Part shown: piece by piece, positions 23,305 through 35,941 of the stretch
How the letters are laid out: every line of letters begins with the position of its first letter
Position numbering within the stretch: position 1 is the first letter of the stretch
Assembly (NCBI RefSeq): GCF_905147045.1
Contig: NC_065897.1
Coordinates: 13,097,001-13,161,000 of the forward strand
From: Nymphalis io
Lineage: Eukaryota > Arthropoda > Insecta > Lepidoptera > Nymphalidae
Length of the DNA: 64,000 nt
Reading direction: 5' to 3'
Notes under the pieces: generated by a model
What the model saw: the letters and a program-made list of their open reading frames with translations, nothing else
Told to the model about the DNA's origin: nothing
Databases searched by the model: none
Translations under genes and position numbers: made by a program

Positions 23305-23529
23305 CCTTCAGCGGACGAGCTTATGGACCACCTGATGGTAAGTGGTCACCAAACGCCCTTAGACATTGGCATTGTAAGAAATGTTAACCATCGCTTACAT
23401 CACCAATGCGCCACCAACCTTGGGAACTAAGATGTTATGTCCCTTGTGCCTGTAATTACACTGGCTCACTCAACCTTCAAACCCGAACACAACAATACCA
23501 AGTACTGCTGTTTTGCGGTAGAATATCTG
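23304..23529 (-). repeat. Retroposon B, 5'-truncated copy
   Basis: The sense 5' segment (about 60 bases containing GGTGGTAGAGCTTTG) is missing; the rest is well preserved. Its 3' end is an AT tract instead of poly(A). Confidence 0.8.
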
Positions 23530-24554
23530 TATATATTAATTATTATATTTTGAAAGAAAAAGTTAAAAAGCTTTATATAATTTCAAATCTAAAATAATTC
23601 TCAAATAATGTGATAATAATGTTATTTTAAAATAATCTGTACAATCAAATGAAAACTATCGCATAACAATGTTTAATTGTTCACTTAATATCGAAACAGT
23701 TTTTTATGTAATTTCTAGTAAGTTCAAGGCGTTGAGAAGATGCGCCGGACGAGGGTCTCACAGTCGCATCGCAAACTTGCAACACGAGTGTCGTGTCGCA
23801 ACCATCGATACTAAAATAATAAGGACAATTATATTGTGGAATAACTGACTTTTTTAAACATTGCGTATGTAAATGTACGAAAGAGTGAGTTGTATGATTT
23901 GGTAAATGTTAACATGATTCTTTGTCTTCGAACAATCCAGTCGCTTCGAATATATTTTTGATATATAATTTACATTTTTTTAAATGTATACGAATTCTTT
24001 AATTTTGATTATTTACCTTATTTGTACCTACAGGATGGGAGTTAAGTGTGTCGTAAGATTTCATAGACATTTTTTTTTATTTCCCATAGGAAGGTTTTAA
24101 ATAATTTGTATATTCGACACAGATTCTAACATAACATAATGGCAAGTTCAACTTAAATTCATAAACTGGTTTTCAGGCGGATATATAAAAATTGTTTGGA
24201 TTTTAAAATAGTTAATATGACCTTTACCGTTTAAAATGTATAAAAAAACAAACGAGCATCAATCGTTCTTATGTTAATATTTATAAATATATATGTATAT
24301 TATTACATGTAATTTTTTATTGTTAATAAGAGTAACTGAACATTCCAAACTGATGGTAGTTTTATATTAAAATCGAAATTGTAAAATGACAATTCAAAAG
24401 TACTTGTGCACTACTTGAATATAATATATTGTCTAAGACTTTTGAATCCATTCAAATATATATATTTATAGATTTTATAAAGATACAAGATCGAATTTTG
24501 ATAATACTTTCTTAATTATAATATTGTGAATTTATACATTGTTTCACGAATTTT
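23530..24554. other. AT-rich intergenic sequence
   Basis: I see no gene, RNA gene or recognised repeat. It has short T and AT tracts only. Confidence 0.6.
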
Positions 24555-24828
24555 ACTGGTGGTAGAGCTTTGTGCAAGCTCGTCTGGGTAGGTACCACCC
24601 ACTCATCAGATATTCTATCGCAAAACAGCAGTACTTGGTATTCTTGTGTTCTGGTTTGAAGGGTAAGTGAGCTAATGTAATTACAGGCACAAGGGACATA
24701 ACATCTTAGTTCCCAAGGTTTATAACGCATTGGCGATGTAAGCGATGGTTAACATTTCTTACAATGTCAATGTCTATGGGCATTGATTTAGGCCCATATG
24801 TTCGTCCGCCTTTCTATTTAAAAAAAAC
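24555..24828 (+). repeat. Retroposon B, full-length copy
   Basis: Plus orientation. Starts ACTGGTGGTAGAGCTTTGTG and ends CGTCCGCCTTTCTATTTAAAAAAA. A few substitutions; the short frame on its minus strand is not a gene. Confidence 0.85.
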
Positions 24829-27488
24829 TTAGTTAAAAACATACCAAAGAAAACACCTAGAGAAAAAGCGCCAGAAATATATCGGGCAGTTCTGTATAAA
24901 GACCGGACAACCGAACAATATTTATATCAAACAATTTTACTGTATATCTTTTGTGATTTTTAATACAATAATTCATAACAAGAAAAAAATTTACATGTCA
25001 TGGATAAATAATTAAAATGAATTACATATTGAATAAAGAATGAACGCTTAAAACAACCTGATCGATTTCATTCATCATTCGATCGTTAACAACAATAATA
25101 GAAATACTAAACAAAAAACGAACGTGATTGATAATCTCATGTAATTTCTCAACACCATTAAACGGGTTATATCAATCACTTGAAAATGATACGAAATAAA
25201 GCAAAATTGACCTCGACCTTTGGGTATCATTAATCTGCGCCCGCGCCGCTGTCCGGCCGTTTGTACTTTCACTAGACGTATAGCCTTGACAGTTCGACCA
25301 CATTTATACAAAAGTTTCGTACACATGCTGTCAATATGTATTGATGCTTGCTACTGTTACATGTACTTAATGGAACTTGTGTATGTCTGTTTGTTTGGTT
25401 TAAGAGCAGAATTAATTGTTTATTATACAATAACACAATTTACAATTAACAAAATTACTTGTAACGATGTCTAGTTAAAATGCCAAATACAATTTACATA
25501 TAGACAAATAAGTGTGTACGCCTTAATATGGTAGAGGTTAGGCGTCATATTGTAAAACCTGTTAAGGTGTTTACTTATATCAAAGTTTTATTTGTGGTTC
25601 ATACACGGTTCTGTAATCGAAAATTATAATAATCCATACGCGTTACTTCAACTGTTCATCTGATCTTAAATCTTAAAATGAAATTTAGTAAATAGATAGG
25701 TCTATAGGTCTATAGGTGTAGTTTCAAATTTATTTATATAATGGAAAGTATACTCTACTCTTTATCTGATATAACTGTAATAATAATTACTGATATACTA
25801 ATAATTACTAAATATATATATTTTAATATATATCTATATATTAAAATGGCAACTTTTTTAACAGAATCTCACGAAGATCGTGTGCATGTGAAAAGATGAG
25901 ACTAAGATGTTTTTAAAGGTCAACTTATTGAAATGCACATTTCACTTTATTAATATATGCAAATGGCCGCTCTACATTCGCGCCACCGCCTCTCTTTTGA
26001 TTTTACTAGATAACCTTGACAGTTCGAATTATTCGATTGTATAAAAATATATAAGTAGGTACTAGTTAAATGAGATAGATATATGTAAAATCTTAGTTTT
26101 TTGTCTCAAAGGTCGCGAAAGCTTCATAATATTTAATTGCAATATTATTCTTGACACTTTGCATTCACTTTCAATTTCAATAGTATAGAAAAAAAATCAC
26201 TTAAACTATATCTTTTTTATTCAGTTATGTAAAAATATTAAATAATATGCAATGTACAGTGAATGATTATGTTATGCTTTACGATACAAACGTGAAAAAT
26301 TATGTTACGAATAAAAGACTTCAACGCGCTACCATACTCATATTCGTACAACATAAGCATATAAGGATTGATAAAATTTAACAAAAGTGCCTTTATAACA
26401 TTATTATTAATTATATCCCATGATATAACAGAGAGTGAATATACTAATTCTTGCCGATCCAAAAAGTAGTTTTGGCTGTGCGATAATAGTCACTCAGAAT
26501 AAACGATTTTATAATAATAATCTAGTAATACGAAAGACATAAGGTTTATCCTTTATGTACTAGAGAACAATAACACGAAGTAAAACTATTTGGCCGTAGT
26601 ATAACTGGCATGTGGGTCCGGCCGCTTGTCCCTAATGCTATTATTATTACACCACGATATACCTTGATATTTGCGTGTTAAGTTATATATTAGTTGTATC
26701 ATCAATTGTTATTACGTATATTAAGTTACGTTAATTATGTAAGTAAAATATTACGATTATCGCGTGCACACGATTACAGTCATGGTCACTGCATCCGTCT
26801 GTTCTTTTGTCGGAAATTAAATTAAGCTAATAAATAAAAAAAAATATTACTTTAAACAATATTTTGCATCCACGGTCAACGTTTTTTAAGCTCTTTTAGA
26901 ATCACACAAAGAAACTTCTCTAGCAACAGACGCGCATTAGCTAAATCATTTTTATATGAAAAGGGTTAAATTAACAAAGTATTAATTTGACTGTTAAATT
27001 GAAATGCTTCATACTTCAGTAAAAGCTCGTATATATCCCATTGCTGGGCATGGGCCTCTCTTCAACACAGAGCATATAACACAATTATTCATGCACAGAA
27101 TCGAACGCGCGATCAGTTAATTACCGCGCGTTCTAAGATAGCCCGTGTTTTAGCTCAGCTCTCAGCTATAAATGTAGCAATCGTTCGATATTCGCGGTAG
27201 ATAATTCATACAACCTTGAACGTACCGGAAGCGAGCAACAATACTAACTTAGCTTAAGTTTATGATTACCTGTAAAGTGTATGTGTTGCAATTTAATACA
27301 GATATATTGAATATCAAATATGATATTTTGTTTTATGGAAGTCGAGTAGGCGGACGAACAACGCCCGATTGTAAAAGGTTTCTCTATAATTTATTCTGCT
27401 CCTAATTTGAAAGTGTTGTTTGATATACTGGTGTTTGTTTGATATACTATGCATCTTGTGGTGCAATTTCAATGACTCATTCATTATA
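24829..27488. other. AT-rich intergenic sequence with three related GC-richer patches
   Basis: No gene is supported. Patches at about 25225-25330, 25965-26060 and 26595-26680 share a loose pattern: a CG-rich block (for example CCGGCCGTTTG, CCGGCCGCTTG), then ACTAGA or similar, then CCTTGACAGTTCGA or CCTTGATATTTGCG. At about 27020-27070 a minus-strand scrap (CCCATTGCTGGGC) resembles the SINE-A/LINE tail. Confidence 0.45.
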
Positions 27489-27765
27489 AAAAGCGTAATC
27501 AGCTCAGTGGTAAGAACACAAAAGTTTTAACCTAAGATTTCGAGATCAAAGTCCCACTGAATGTTTATAATTATGTATATTTCAATTGCATATCGCGATA
27601 TATGCGTTAGCGTTAAGGAATACATCGTAGGCAATCCTACATGTGTCGGGTGGAAAATCTGCGACCCGTATAGCCAACCTACATTACAGCAGCGTGGTCG
27701 TATAAGCTCCAAACCTTCACCTTGAAAGAAAAGGTGCAGTAAAATACTGACAAACTGCCACTTTA
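27489..27765 (+). repeat. SINE-A, ancient copy
   Basis: A-box remnant TCAGCTCAGTGGTAAGAAC, then CACTGAATG, ACATGTGTC and CAGCAGCGTGGTCGTATAAGC blocks in SINE-A order. Heavily mutated. Confidence 0.65.
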
Positions 27766-28085
27766 CTTTTTTTGTTACTAATCTCTTTTTTTTAATTCAA
27801 AAGTTATTTTAAAATATAAAGCGTATTGCGTTGCTGAGTGGCGATACTAATAAAATATAAAAGATGCTTATATGTAATAGCACTTATAAAGGAATAATAA
27901 AAATCCAGGAACTACTTGAAATTATTAGATAATTCCATTATGAGTGCAAAACAGTACATTAGTAATATTACATTTGAGTTAAAACTGTCGAGTTTAAACA
28001 CATTACATATTTATAAAATTAAGCTATATAAAACTACTTAACTCCGTGAAAAATGCCTTTGTACGTAACATTTGTTAGATATTTT

Positions 28086-28421
28086 GGGTCCGTTCACACA
28101 GACCGGCTCGGAGAGGAGAGCAGATTTTTATCACGTTGGAAACAGTGTTTTGAGTGATTGTAGTAAAGTTTATTTTTGCATTTGCACCTTTTTTGTCATT
28201 AAAAATGCCTGAACGCGCTTCGTGTGAAGTAATAAAAGGAGCCGACCGGCTCCGCTTGCGTGCTCTTTCTCGCTCGCACCCGCTTTCAGATCTCTTCCAG
28301 CCGGTCGATGTGAAATAGTTGGCGGCTCCGCTCCGGCCAATTCCAAGCGTATACGACCCGGTCTGTGTGAAAAGAAAAAAGCAGGCCGATGCTCTCCGAG
28401 CCGGTCTGTGTGAACGGACCC
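28086..28421. mobile_element. Non-autonomous DNA transposon with perfect 30-bp TIRs
   Basis: A 336-bp GC-rich element. The left end, 28086-28115, starts GGGTCCGTTCACACAGACCG. The right end, 28392-28421, is its exact reverse complement. Flanking trinucleotides are TTT on the left and TTA on the right; a 3-bp TWA-type duplication with one mutation would suit the PIF/Harbinger superfamily, which also often has GGG-starting ends, but this is inference. Inside is a shorter repeat of the end sequence (GGTCTGTGTGAA). No transposase is encoded; the minus-strand frame spanning it is a composition artefact. Confidence 0.85.
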
Positions 28422-28834
28422 TTAGCCGCCAATTCTCTGTGTTATTACATGCCGGCGTGACGTATTGTTGCAGCCGTATAATTAAAGACACATAAAGCAT
28501 AAATATCAAATAAAATTCAGCTCTTAACAACACATGTTTATTTTAAAGGCATGCTAAATTTACACAATGCAAGCATTTAACGATAAATGTTATCACTTAG
28601 TCACACTCACACACACACGCATACACAGGTGTAATTGCTCGTCTGTGTTTTTCCAGTAAAACAACTAATACACGGTTCCGCGTCAAGTTGTTTTATAAAT
28701 TTAATAATATCTAATCTAATTATCCCGTGAAAAAATTAATAAAAACTAGAAGCAATGAGCATATAACTCCAAGTTTCTCTCAACAAAGTCAATGCCTCAT
28801 ATCTTAGTAACATGAGTATAGTTAATATAAAAAA

Positions 28835-29108
28835 GCCGAGGCCCAGTGGTTCGAACGCGTGAATCTTAACCGATGATCGTGGTTCCAAACCCGGGCAAGC
28901 ACCACTGAATTTTCATGTGCTTAATTTGTGTTTATGTGTGCTTGACTGTGAAGGAAAACATCGTGAGGAAACCTGCATGTGTCTAATTTCATTGAAATCC
29001 TGCCACATGTGTATTCTGCCAACCCGCATTGGAGCAGCGTGGTGGAATAAGCTCCAAAACTTCTCCTCAAAAGGGAGAGGAGCAGTGGGACATTAACAGG
29101 CTGTTACT
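28835..29108 (+). repeat. SINE-A, slightly diverged copy
   Basis: Full order from head to tail. A 3-base deletion in the head (GCCGAGGCCCAGTGG) damages the A box, and a short deletion lies before CAGCAGTGGG/AGCAGTGGGACATT at the 3' end. Confidence 0.85.
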
Positions 29109-29777
29109 AATATTAATAATAAAAATAAAGCATATATTAAAAATAAATCCAGCTTGTATTGTTCGATAAAAAATATCCGGTTAATACTAAAAACTTGCAA
29201 TTAATATTGTCTTATTTTTATGCATGATACAATAATAGGTAGGTAATTGTAAAACGTCACAAAACAATAATCAATTAGTACTGAGTACGCCGGTTATTCA
29301 GGTATCTACATTTCAATCTAATTGCAACTTTAAGCTTAATGAACATGTAAGCTTTTTTGTTAAGTTAATTTAATTTTTTATTTTAGTCATAAAGAACTTT
29401 TTTTTCCTATTGCTAAAATTTGATTACAAACATACAAACTTTAAAAGAATGCTACTAAAAATCGTTAAGCACTTAAGAATTTCTTTAAACTTATCCACTT
29501 CTACTATTACTCTACATTCTTAAAAAGGTTAGAATAATACTGTAGCTTTAGAAAGGATATCGCCAAGGCCGGACGGTGTCCGCTGCAGACACGCAGCCAT
29601 ATGTATAATTGTAAATATATATATATATATATATACTTATTACACGATATTGGTTTTACATAGTTTCGCTTTCTGTATCTGTTGCCAGTGAAAAAAGGAA
29701 ATTATACGTAAGTATATGGAAGTAACTTTCGTTGATAAATTATAATTTTAGATGTATGTAGTGAATAAAATATGTAT
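29109..29777. other. AT-rich intergenic sequence
   Basis: No gene seen. Contains an (AT)n tract at about 29617-29637. Confidence 0.6.
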
Positions 29778-29992
29778 GTTGTGTTCCGGTTTGAAGGGTG
29801 AGTGAGCCAGTGTAATTACAGGCACAAGGGACATAAAATCTTAGTTCCCAAGGTTGGTGGCGCATTGGATATGTAAGCGATGGTTGACATTTCTTACAAT
29901 GCCAATGTCTAAGAGCGTTGGTGACCACTTACCATCAGGTGGCCCATAAGCTCGTCCGCCTTCCTTTACTAAAAAAAAAAAAAAAAAAAAAA
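29778..29992 (+). repeat. Retroposon B, 5'-truncated copy with long poly(A)
   Basis: Begins within the element at GTTGTGTTCCGGTTTGAAGG and ends with 22 consecutive A's. The truncated 5' end plus an intact poly(A) end is the signature of target-primed reverse transcription. Confidence 0.88.
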
Positions 29993-30214
29993 TCATTTAA
30001 ACATAATTATCAGAAATGTATGTACACAATTTAATAATTTTGTATTTATAAATATGTATGTAATTTAATAATATTGTAATTATATCATTATGTGTATATA
30101 CATTAAAATAGATTTATCGGATTTAAAAAAAAAAGAGATGTTTTCAAGAGTATATTAAATATGATTTTAGAACATTTTCATCAGGCTGTACTAATGTGGA
30201 TTAGAAAATTTTTA

Positions 30215-30385
30215 CGGAAAAGTTTTATCCGATACACGCAATTTAGTTTATGTATTCAAGTTGGTTTTAAGCGAGCGCATGAAATGAATTATAAAAACAG
30301 ATTTCTACCCACAATTTTCGGCTTAAATCGCGATGAATTAATCTTAAGCGAAGATCCAATTGGGCTATCGCGTGTCGCAATTAAT
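30215..30385 (-). repeat. Fossil SINE-A
   Basis: GAAATGAATTATAAAAACAG and, further on, CTTAAGCGAAGATCCAATTG followed by GGGCTATCGCG align in order with the body and head of minus-strand SINE-A. A 111-codon plus-strand frame overlapping it is therefore probably not a gene. Confidence 0.4.
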
Positions 30386-31207
30386 GCCCTTCGAAATGTC
30401 TTTACAAGTGCATTCCTAATAAAAATGCTGCCGGAAGAATCGTTAAGGTTACTGACATATCTTTCTATTTGTTACATGCCATCCATTTTTAATTAATGTA
30501 CAGATGTTTACGGTCATATATGCTTAAACTACATTCTTCTCATTTATATCTTGCGGAACACTAGAATGCGCACTGCAATTTTTTTATTGTACACTACCGG
30601 TGTCTGTATATTTAAAAGTTTAATTTGTATTGTCTCTTTCTATTTACACTTTAAAAATGACGAATTACTCTGATTGAATCAGTACCAGATACATAAAGGA
30701 AATCGCAACATATGTATATTATAGTTCAACATTTAATTTAAAAAAATGCTTGTAATCATTGAATATAAGCAACAGCATATATGTACATGTTATGAAGGAT
30801 GCACTTAGTATCAAGTGACCCTAACACTATGCCTATATAAACATATAATCCTACATTTTTCTTCTCCTATTTTAAATCTTTACGGTCGGTAAAAATAATC
30901 CATAATTATACGAATATTCATTTTAAATGCTCCTAAAGTGACAGAGGTACAATAAATTAACCCTTGAGTTTTTTTTACGCTTTTACGTCTTAACCACTCA
31001 ACCGACAGTCATGAAATTTTGCATACACGTTGTCAGGGCTACAGAAAAAGACATATATTATATAATATATATATATAAATTTTTAAAAAAGGCTTCTGGA
31101 GTTTCTTGCCGTTTCTCTTCGAGATATGCTTATATTTCATTTATCTCGTAAAATAACCTACGAAGTAAAGGCCCTATTTCAATAAAATATATCTAACTAT
31201 TGATTTT

Positions 31208-31257
31208 TTTGGAAATATATATATCGTGGATCAAACCACGATATATATATTTCCAAA
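31208..31257. repeat. Perfect 22-bp inverted repeat, 6-base loop
   Basis: Arms 31208-31229 and 31236-31257 are exact reverse complements; the arm ends TATCGTGG and the loop is ATCAAA. The core is AT-rich with a GC clamp next to the loop. Confidence 0.9.
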
Positions 31258-33837
31258 CATACTCAGTGATGTAACTGCATGCTGTACAATTTTTGATTTT
31301 TCACTTGTGGGGTACTTACCTGCAAAAAAAAAATTATACATTATTAATATATAATATTATTATTATTTTTTATAAAAGCCGAGTTAGATTAAACATGACT
31401 TACAAAACGCTATTGAATCGAAATAAATTACGAAAGTCACTTGAAAATAAAGTGTTACTGACATTGTATTAAAACGAATACTAAAAAACATTCGTGAGAG
31501 AAAACTACAATGCGTCTGCGCAGTTACCGCAGTCTCGTACGAGCGGCCTCTAAATTTGATCTCATAGCTGTCACTGTACAATTGAATACAAAAATTTTGC
31601 GTGGAAATCACTCTTATAGCGCTTTAAAACAGTATAGGAATCATTTCTAAAATTATAATTCGATATTTTAACATAAAGTTTGTACTATTTGTAATTTTAA
31701 TTTGTATTTATAAAAAAAATCATCTTATTTATTTTCAGTTTTGTAAAACTTAATATTCTCGCTTAGAATAATAAAATGAGTTTACATTAGGACACTATAA
31801 ATAACGATTAACTATAAATAACGATCAGCTATGGAACAATTAGGCTGTTAAAAGATTTCTTCAAGCGCTACTTTTTATGAGAAGTAGTCATGATAAGGTT
31901 GCCATAATGTAAGTCTTTCTATACATAGCAAGTTAATAAAACTAAATTAAAATTTTCGTTTTAGCGGATATAAAGTGTATTTAAATAGGTAAATACTAAA
32001 TTATGCAAATTGTTATGAATTTTAATATATATATATATGTTACGTAGCCTGCTTTAGGATTAAAAAAATTAAGTCTAATTTAGTGTACGAAAATTCCTTA
32101 ATTTACTTATATTATATAATATCATATTTTTGTAATTTAATTGCGTTATTGGATTTTAACAAGAATATTTAGTTAATTAGGAATATATTTTATTATTAAG
32201 AATAGCTCTTGGATGTGAAAATGATTTCGTCAATGTCGCTAAAAATTGTCAATTTGAGGAAAAATAGTCTTTTTTTTTTGTTTTTTGTTATGAAATACAA
32301 ATGTTAATCTGTAACCTGTTCACAGCTGGTAACGAGTGCAGTTGTAACGAGGTTGTGTAACCGCGTTAAACAGACGCGTAACAACCGGTCCGAAGGGCAG
32401 AATGTAGAGCAACTCGTAACACTAGATCAGTATACGCTTTTTGTTTATTTTATCGAATCTGTTGTTTCGTGTCCGAGTACTTCTATGTTTTTTTTTAATA
32501 AAAGTTAAATATCTTATTTTTTTCTTTTTTAATTTTGTTTTTGTACAACTAATAGACTGCTATACGCGCACGGTTCTTGTTATAAGTTAATCAAATGAAT
32601 ATATCATAGACTTCCTTACAAACAGTCTAAAAAATAAGTCTTCATTTCCAAAGTCCTCACACAAAGAGGCCGGCACGTCCGTCAATATAAGATATTAGAG
32701 GCATAAGTTTTTTATTTAGTTGTCACTTTAAATGAAAATGTTAATCCTGTCGTTACGTTACATTTACAATTCTTCACAAAAACTAACAAACTATCAAAAA
32801 AAAACTATTTATACTCGAGAACATAAATGAGTATATAGTAATCATAATTAAAAAATAGCTGCCGCACACATTATGACCGCGTGGAATGGTGGCAAGAATG
32901 CTAGCAGTATTCCTCGTTGAGTCACAATTTCGATTATCTGTGCGAAAAATGAACCCAATAAGGTCCAAGTGGTACAATTTCGTTAAATTTCTTACTAAAA
33001 ACTATCTTTTTGACGGCGTGTTTTTGCTTTAAATATGTATTGTGTATTTTGTTCTTTTTATTTTAATTTAGTATTTTATAAAAATGTCTGAATAATAATA
33101 ATAATTTTTAAATTAAAAACTTATATTCTATGTTCACAAACATATCGAACTTCTAATATAATATAAGATGTGTATTCTCGAGTGTATTATAATTTATATA
33201 AATATTTCAATCCTAATGCAAATTATAATTTTAATCTCATTGATTATTAAAACAAACACTTTCTATCGTATTGTTTGTATGGAAACTTCGTTATAGAAAG
33301 CTATGAGAAATTTTAGCTTAGATTTATATTATTAGAGAATCACTTTCTCAATGTCGTTTTTATTAATTTAAATCCAAATGTTGTGAAGTCTGTATGTATA
33401 TATGTCAGTATGTTTTAAATTTGTATGAATGTATGTATAAGAGATGTAGACCTAATATAAATAAAGATTGCTGCCTAACTAAACTTACTCAGGTCAGTAA
33501 TACAAGTTCACTTGAAATTTCATTGTTTTTATTTAAAATTCATATTGTGCTGTGAAGTAAAATGTCACAATATCGACATACATATAAACAAATTGCTTAA
33601 TATAATTCAAAATTCATCCCATGTTCTGGTAAAGAAAAATCTCGTCACGAAAACGTGTTACAAAAGAATTGAATAAAAACCAACAATATCAAACATTGAA
33701 TCGATTGAATAAAGTCTATGATTAATAGTTGTATATATAATAACTATAATCTATTACAATTATTATTAAAATTTCATATTAATGAATCTTCTAAAAGTAA
33801 AAAATATTACAACGTCGTAGATTAAATTTTAAAATTT

Positions 33838-33899
33838 TAAACTTTTTCCTCAAAAAGAGAGAGGGGGCCTAAGCCCAGCAGTGGGACATTAATTAACTG
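33838..33899 (+). repeat. SINE-A 3' tail fragment
   Basis: AACTTTTTCCTCAAAAAGAG then GCCTAAGCCCAGCAGTGGGA. Severe 5' truncation. Confidence 0.75.
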
Positions 33900-34237
33900 T
33901 GGTTTACATAACAGTTGATTCTAATATGACTTTGACACTATAAATTATGATAATCATAACTGTCGTTGACTGTAAGTGTGTCTATGTATTAAGCACTTAC
34001 GCGTGACTATTGCTTTGTTGTATAATACAGCGTGTCAATGACTCGTAAACAACTTTTAATGAGTTGAAACAACTAAAAACTCACTGCAGCGTGAAATTAT
34101 GATTTGACTGAAAACAATAAATCAAAATACTGAAAATTGATGTATTAATGAGGTAACAATATATTATAGTTTTTAAAGGAAGAAGGAAATGTTAATTTAG
34201 CAGAACTATAGCTGATTATATATTTCACTGTCTAAAA

Positions 34238-34398
34238 ATAATTGCTACTGAGTTTCTTGCCAGTTTTCTTAGTAATTTCTACATTCCGAGCCGACGACGG
34301 CTACTGACGACTTAGCTTTAAATTTAATTTAATATTGTAAAATGACTTTAAAACTGATCGGAATAGCGTACCTTTATATGATTATTTGACTTGATTTT
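34238..34398 (+). repeat. Repeat D copy
   Basis: GCTACTGAGTTTCTTGCCAG, then TTCTACATTCCGAGCCGACG, then an AT-rich tail. The same blocks occur near 53.7 kb and, on the minus strand, at 36.93 kb. I take it to be the 3' end of a non-LTR element. Confidence 0.55.
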
Positions 34399-35547
34399 AT
34401 TTGTGTAACCCGCTATGTTTTACTAGGTATAGAGTAAATTAAAAGGTTTAAAATCATTGAAAGAATTAAATAATTGCATTATTCCTTCATGAATTGAAAA
34501 CAAACTAGTTAATTTTTTCGTAAATATAACAAAGAACATATATATGAGAAAAACTATATAAAGTACACATTTCTTTTAAGCTAAATTTGAATAGTATAAT
34601 TTTCTCCAAATCTATAACTCATTACACATCGTTTTAAATATCAAATTGATACTTGATTACCATTAAACAATAAGCTTGTTACAAAACATAGCTGCATGCA
34701 TCGCTGCTTTCCAAGCTATGTATAATTAATAACTTGCACCATGCACCGCGCGTCATTTATTATTATTTGTTATGAGCCCGTGACTTCTGCTGCGTGAACG
34801 CAAATTATTTCATTACCTACAATTTAATAATTGGTTGATATATAATATGCGCCCGTGTTCTTTCTTTCAAAATACGTAACGAAAAACCTTTTCTAAAACG
34901 AACCTTAAATACGTTCGTTTAAGACTTAAGATAAAAGCGTGAAGAGAATAACGAATTGAAATTAAATAATGTTTCGAAAATAATATTGTCGGCATATTTA
35001 AAATACTTTCTCTATGATTGCTTATAAATTTCTTTTGTATATTTATTTATATTTTATATCCCGATCAAGCGATAAAGGAACTTAAAAATATACCAATTAT
35101 TAGACCAATTTAAACTAGGAAAGTATTTAATTTTTTGCTTTTATAAATGATCAGTGACAAACGTCCAATATAAAAAGAACTATTAAGGCTGTTTTACTAT
35201 TGCACGTTTCTAAGTAAATCTATTGAACCGCTTTTTCAACAAACAAAACAAACTTTTCATCCCCGACATTGAAGTTTCCAATTCAGCAATTGTGTCGTGA
35301 TAATGAGGTGTAGGTACCCTACGTTATGTCCTAGAGAACACAAAGCTAAACGATAAGGTCCTATTGTCTTTGTTATGTCGCAACCTTGGTTGCTTCATGA
35401 CCGAAACGGGATTTAAAAGAGTAATGAATCACTCTATGTACTAATTATGAAAAATTCACACGTTATAATAGTCGATTTGAATTTTATGTTTGGGGAACTG
35501 TGCCTGCGACTTATTCTGCATTGAGTCTTATATGTATATGCGATAAG

Positions 35548-35941
35548 TCATTCTTGGCTGTCCAACGAGGCTTGATGTAAGGCCACAGACCCGGAGGTTC
35601 TGGGTTCAATTCCTAGGTCAGACCAATAAAAAACTATTGGGTTTATTCTGTCAGAAAATTCTCAGTAGCAGCCCGGATTAAAAAAAGTTTGGAAGTGTGT
35701 ACACTCCCGTGCCTCGAAAAGCACGTAAAACCGTTGGTCCTGCGCCTGAACTCTTTCCGGTCGTGTCGGATTGCCGTCCCATCGGATTATGTTTATGAGT
35801 TAGGAAATAGAGAGTGCACCTGTTTTTGCACACAAACTTGTGCACTATAATATCTCCTGCGTAGTTGGCTAATCTCTCTTGAGATTGGCCGCCTTGGCCG
35901 ATATCGGTCTGGAGGACATTATTATTATTATTATTATTATT
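35548..35941 (+). repeat. SINE-C, longest copy
   Basis: About 390 bp. The tRNA-like head has a B-box match (GGTTCTGGGTTCAATTCC). Body blocks are CAGTAGCAGCCCGG, CTGAACTCTTTCCGG and GTCGGATTGCCG. The 3' end is GAGATTGGCCGCC, GATATCGGTCTGGAGG and then (ATT)n. The A-box region is degraded. It is a tRNA-derived SINE with a tail unlike SINE-A, so it probably used a different LINE partner. Confidence 0.75.

Larger units (their letters stand above)
29993..35547. other. AT-rich intergenic sequence, few repeats
   Basis: No gene is supported. It holds a fossil SINE-A near 30215-30385, a long perfect hairpin at 31208-31257, repeat-D relatives at 31083-31200 and 34238-34398 and a SINE-A tail at 33838-33899. 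A less AT-rich stretch at 32325-32420 and another at 31500-31570 have no useful frames. Confidence 0.5.

Noticed and set aside
28075..28533. 152-codon minus-strand open frame
   Set aside because: It runs across the TIR element at 28086-28421; the GC-rich ends and low stop density explain it. No domain is recognisable.
29617..29637. CRISPR-like or regulatory meaning of AT tracts
   Set aside because: These are plain dinucleotide microsatellites; no spaced direct repeats of CRISPR type occur in the window, which is animal DNA.
30161..30496. 111-codon plus-strand open frame starting with ATG
   Set aside because: Its middle aligns in order with the body and head of SINE-A in minus orientation, so it is probably a fossil SINE with a chance frame.
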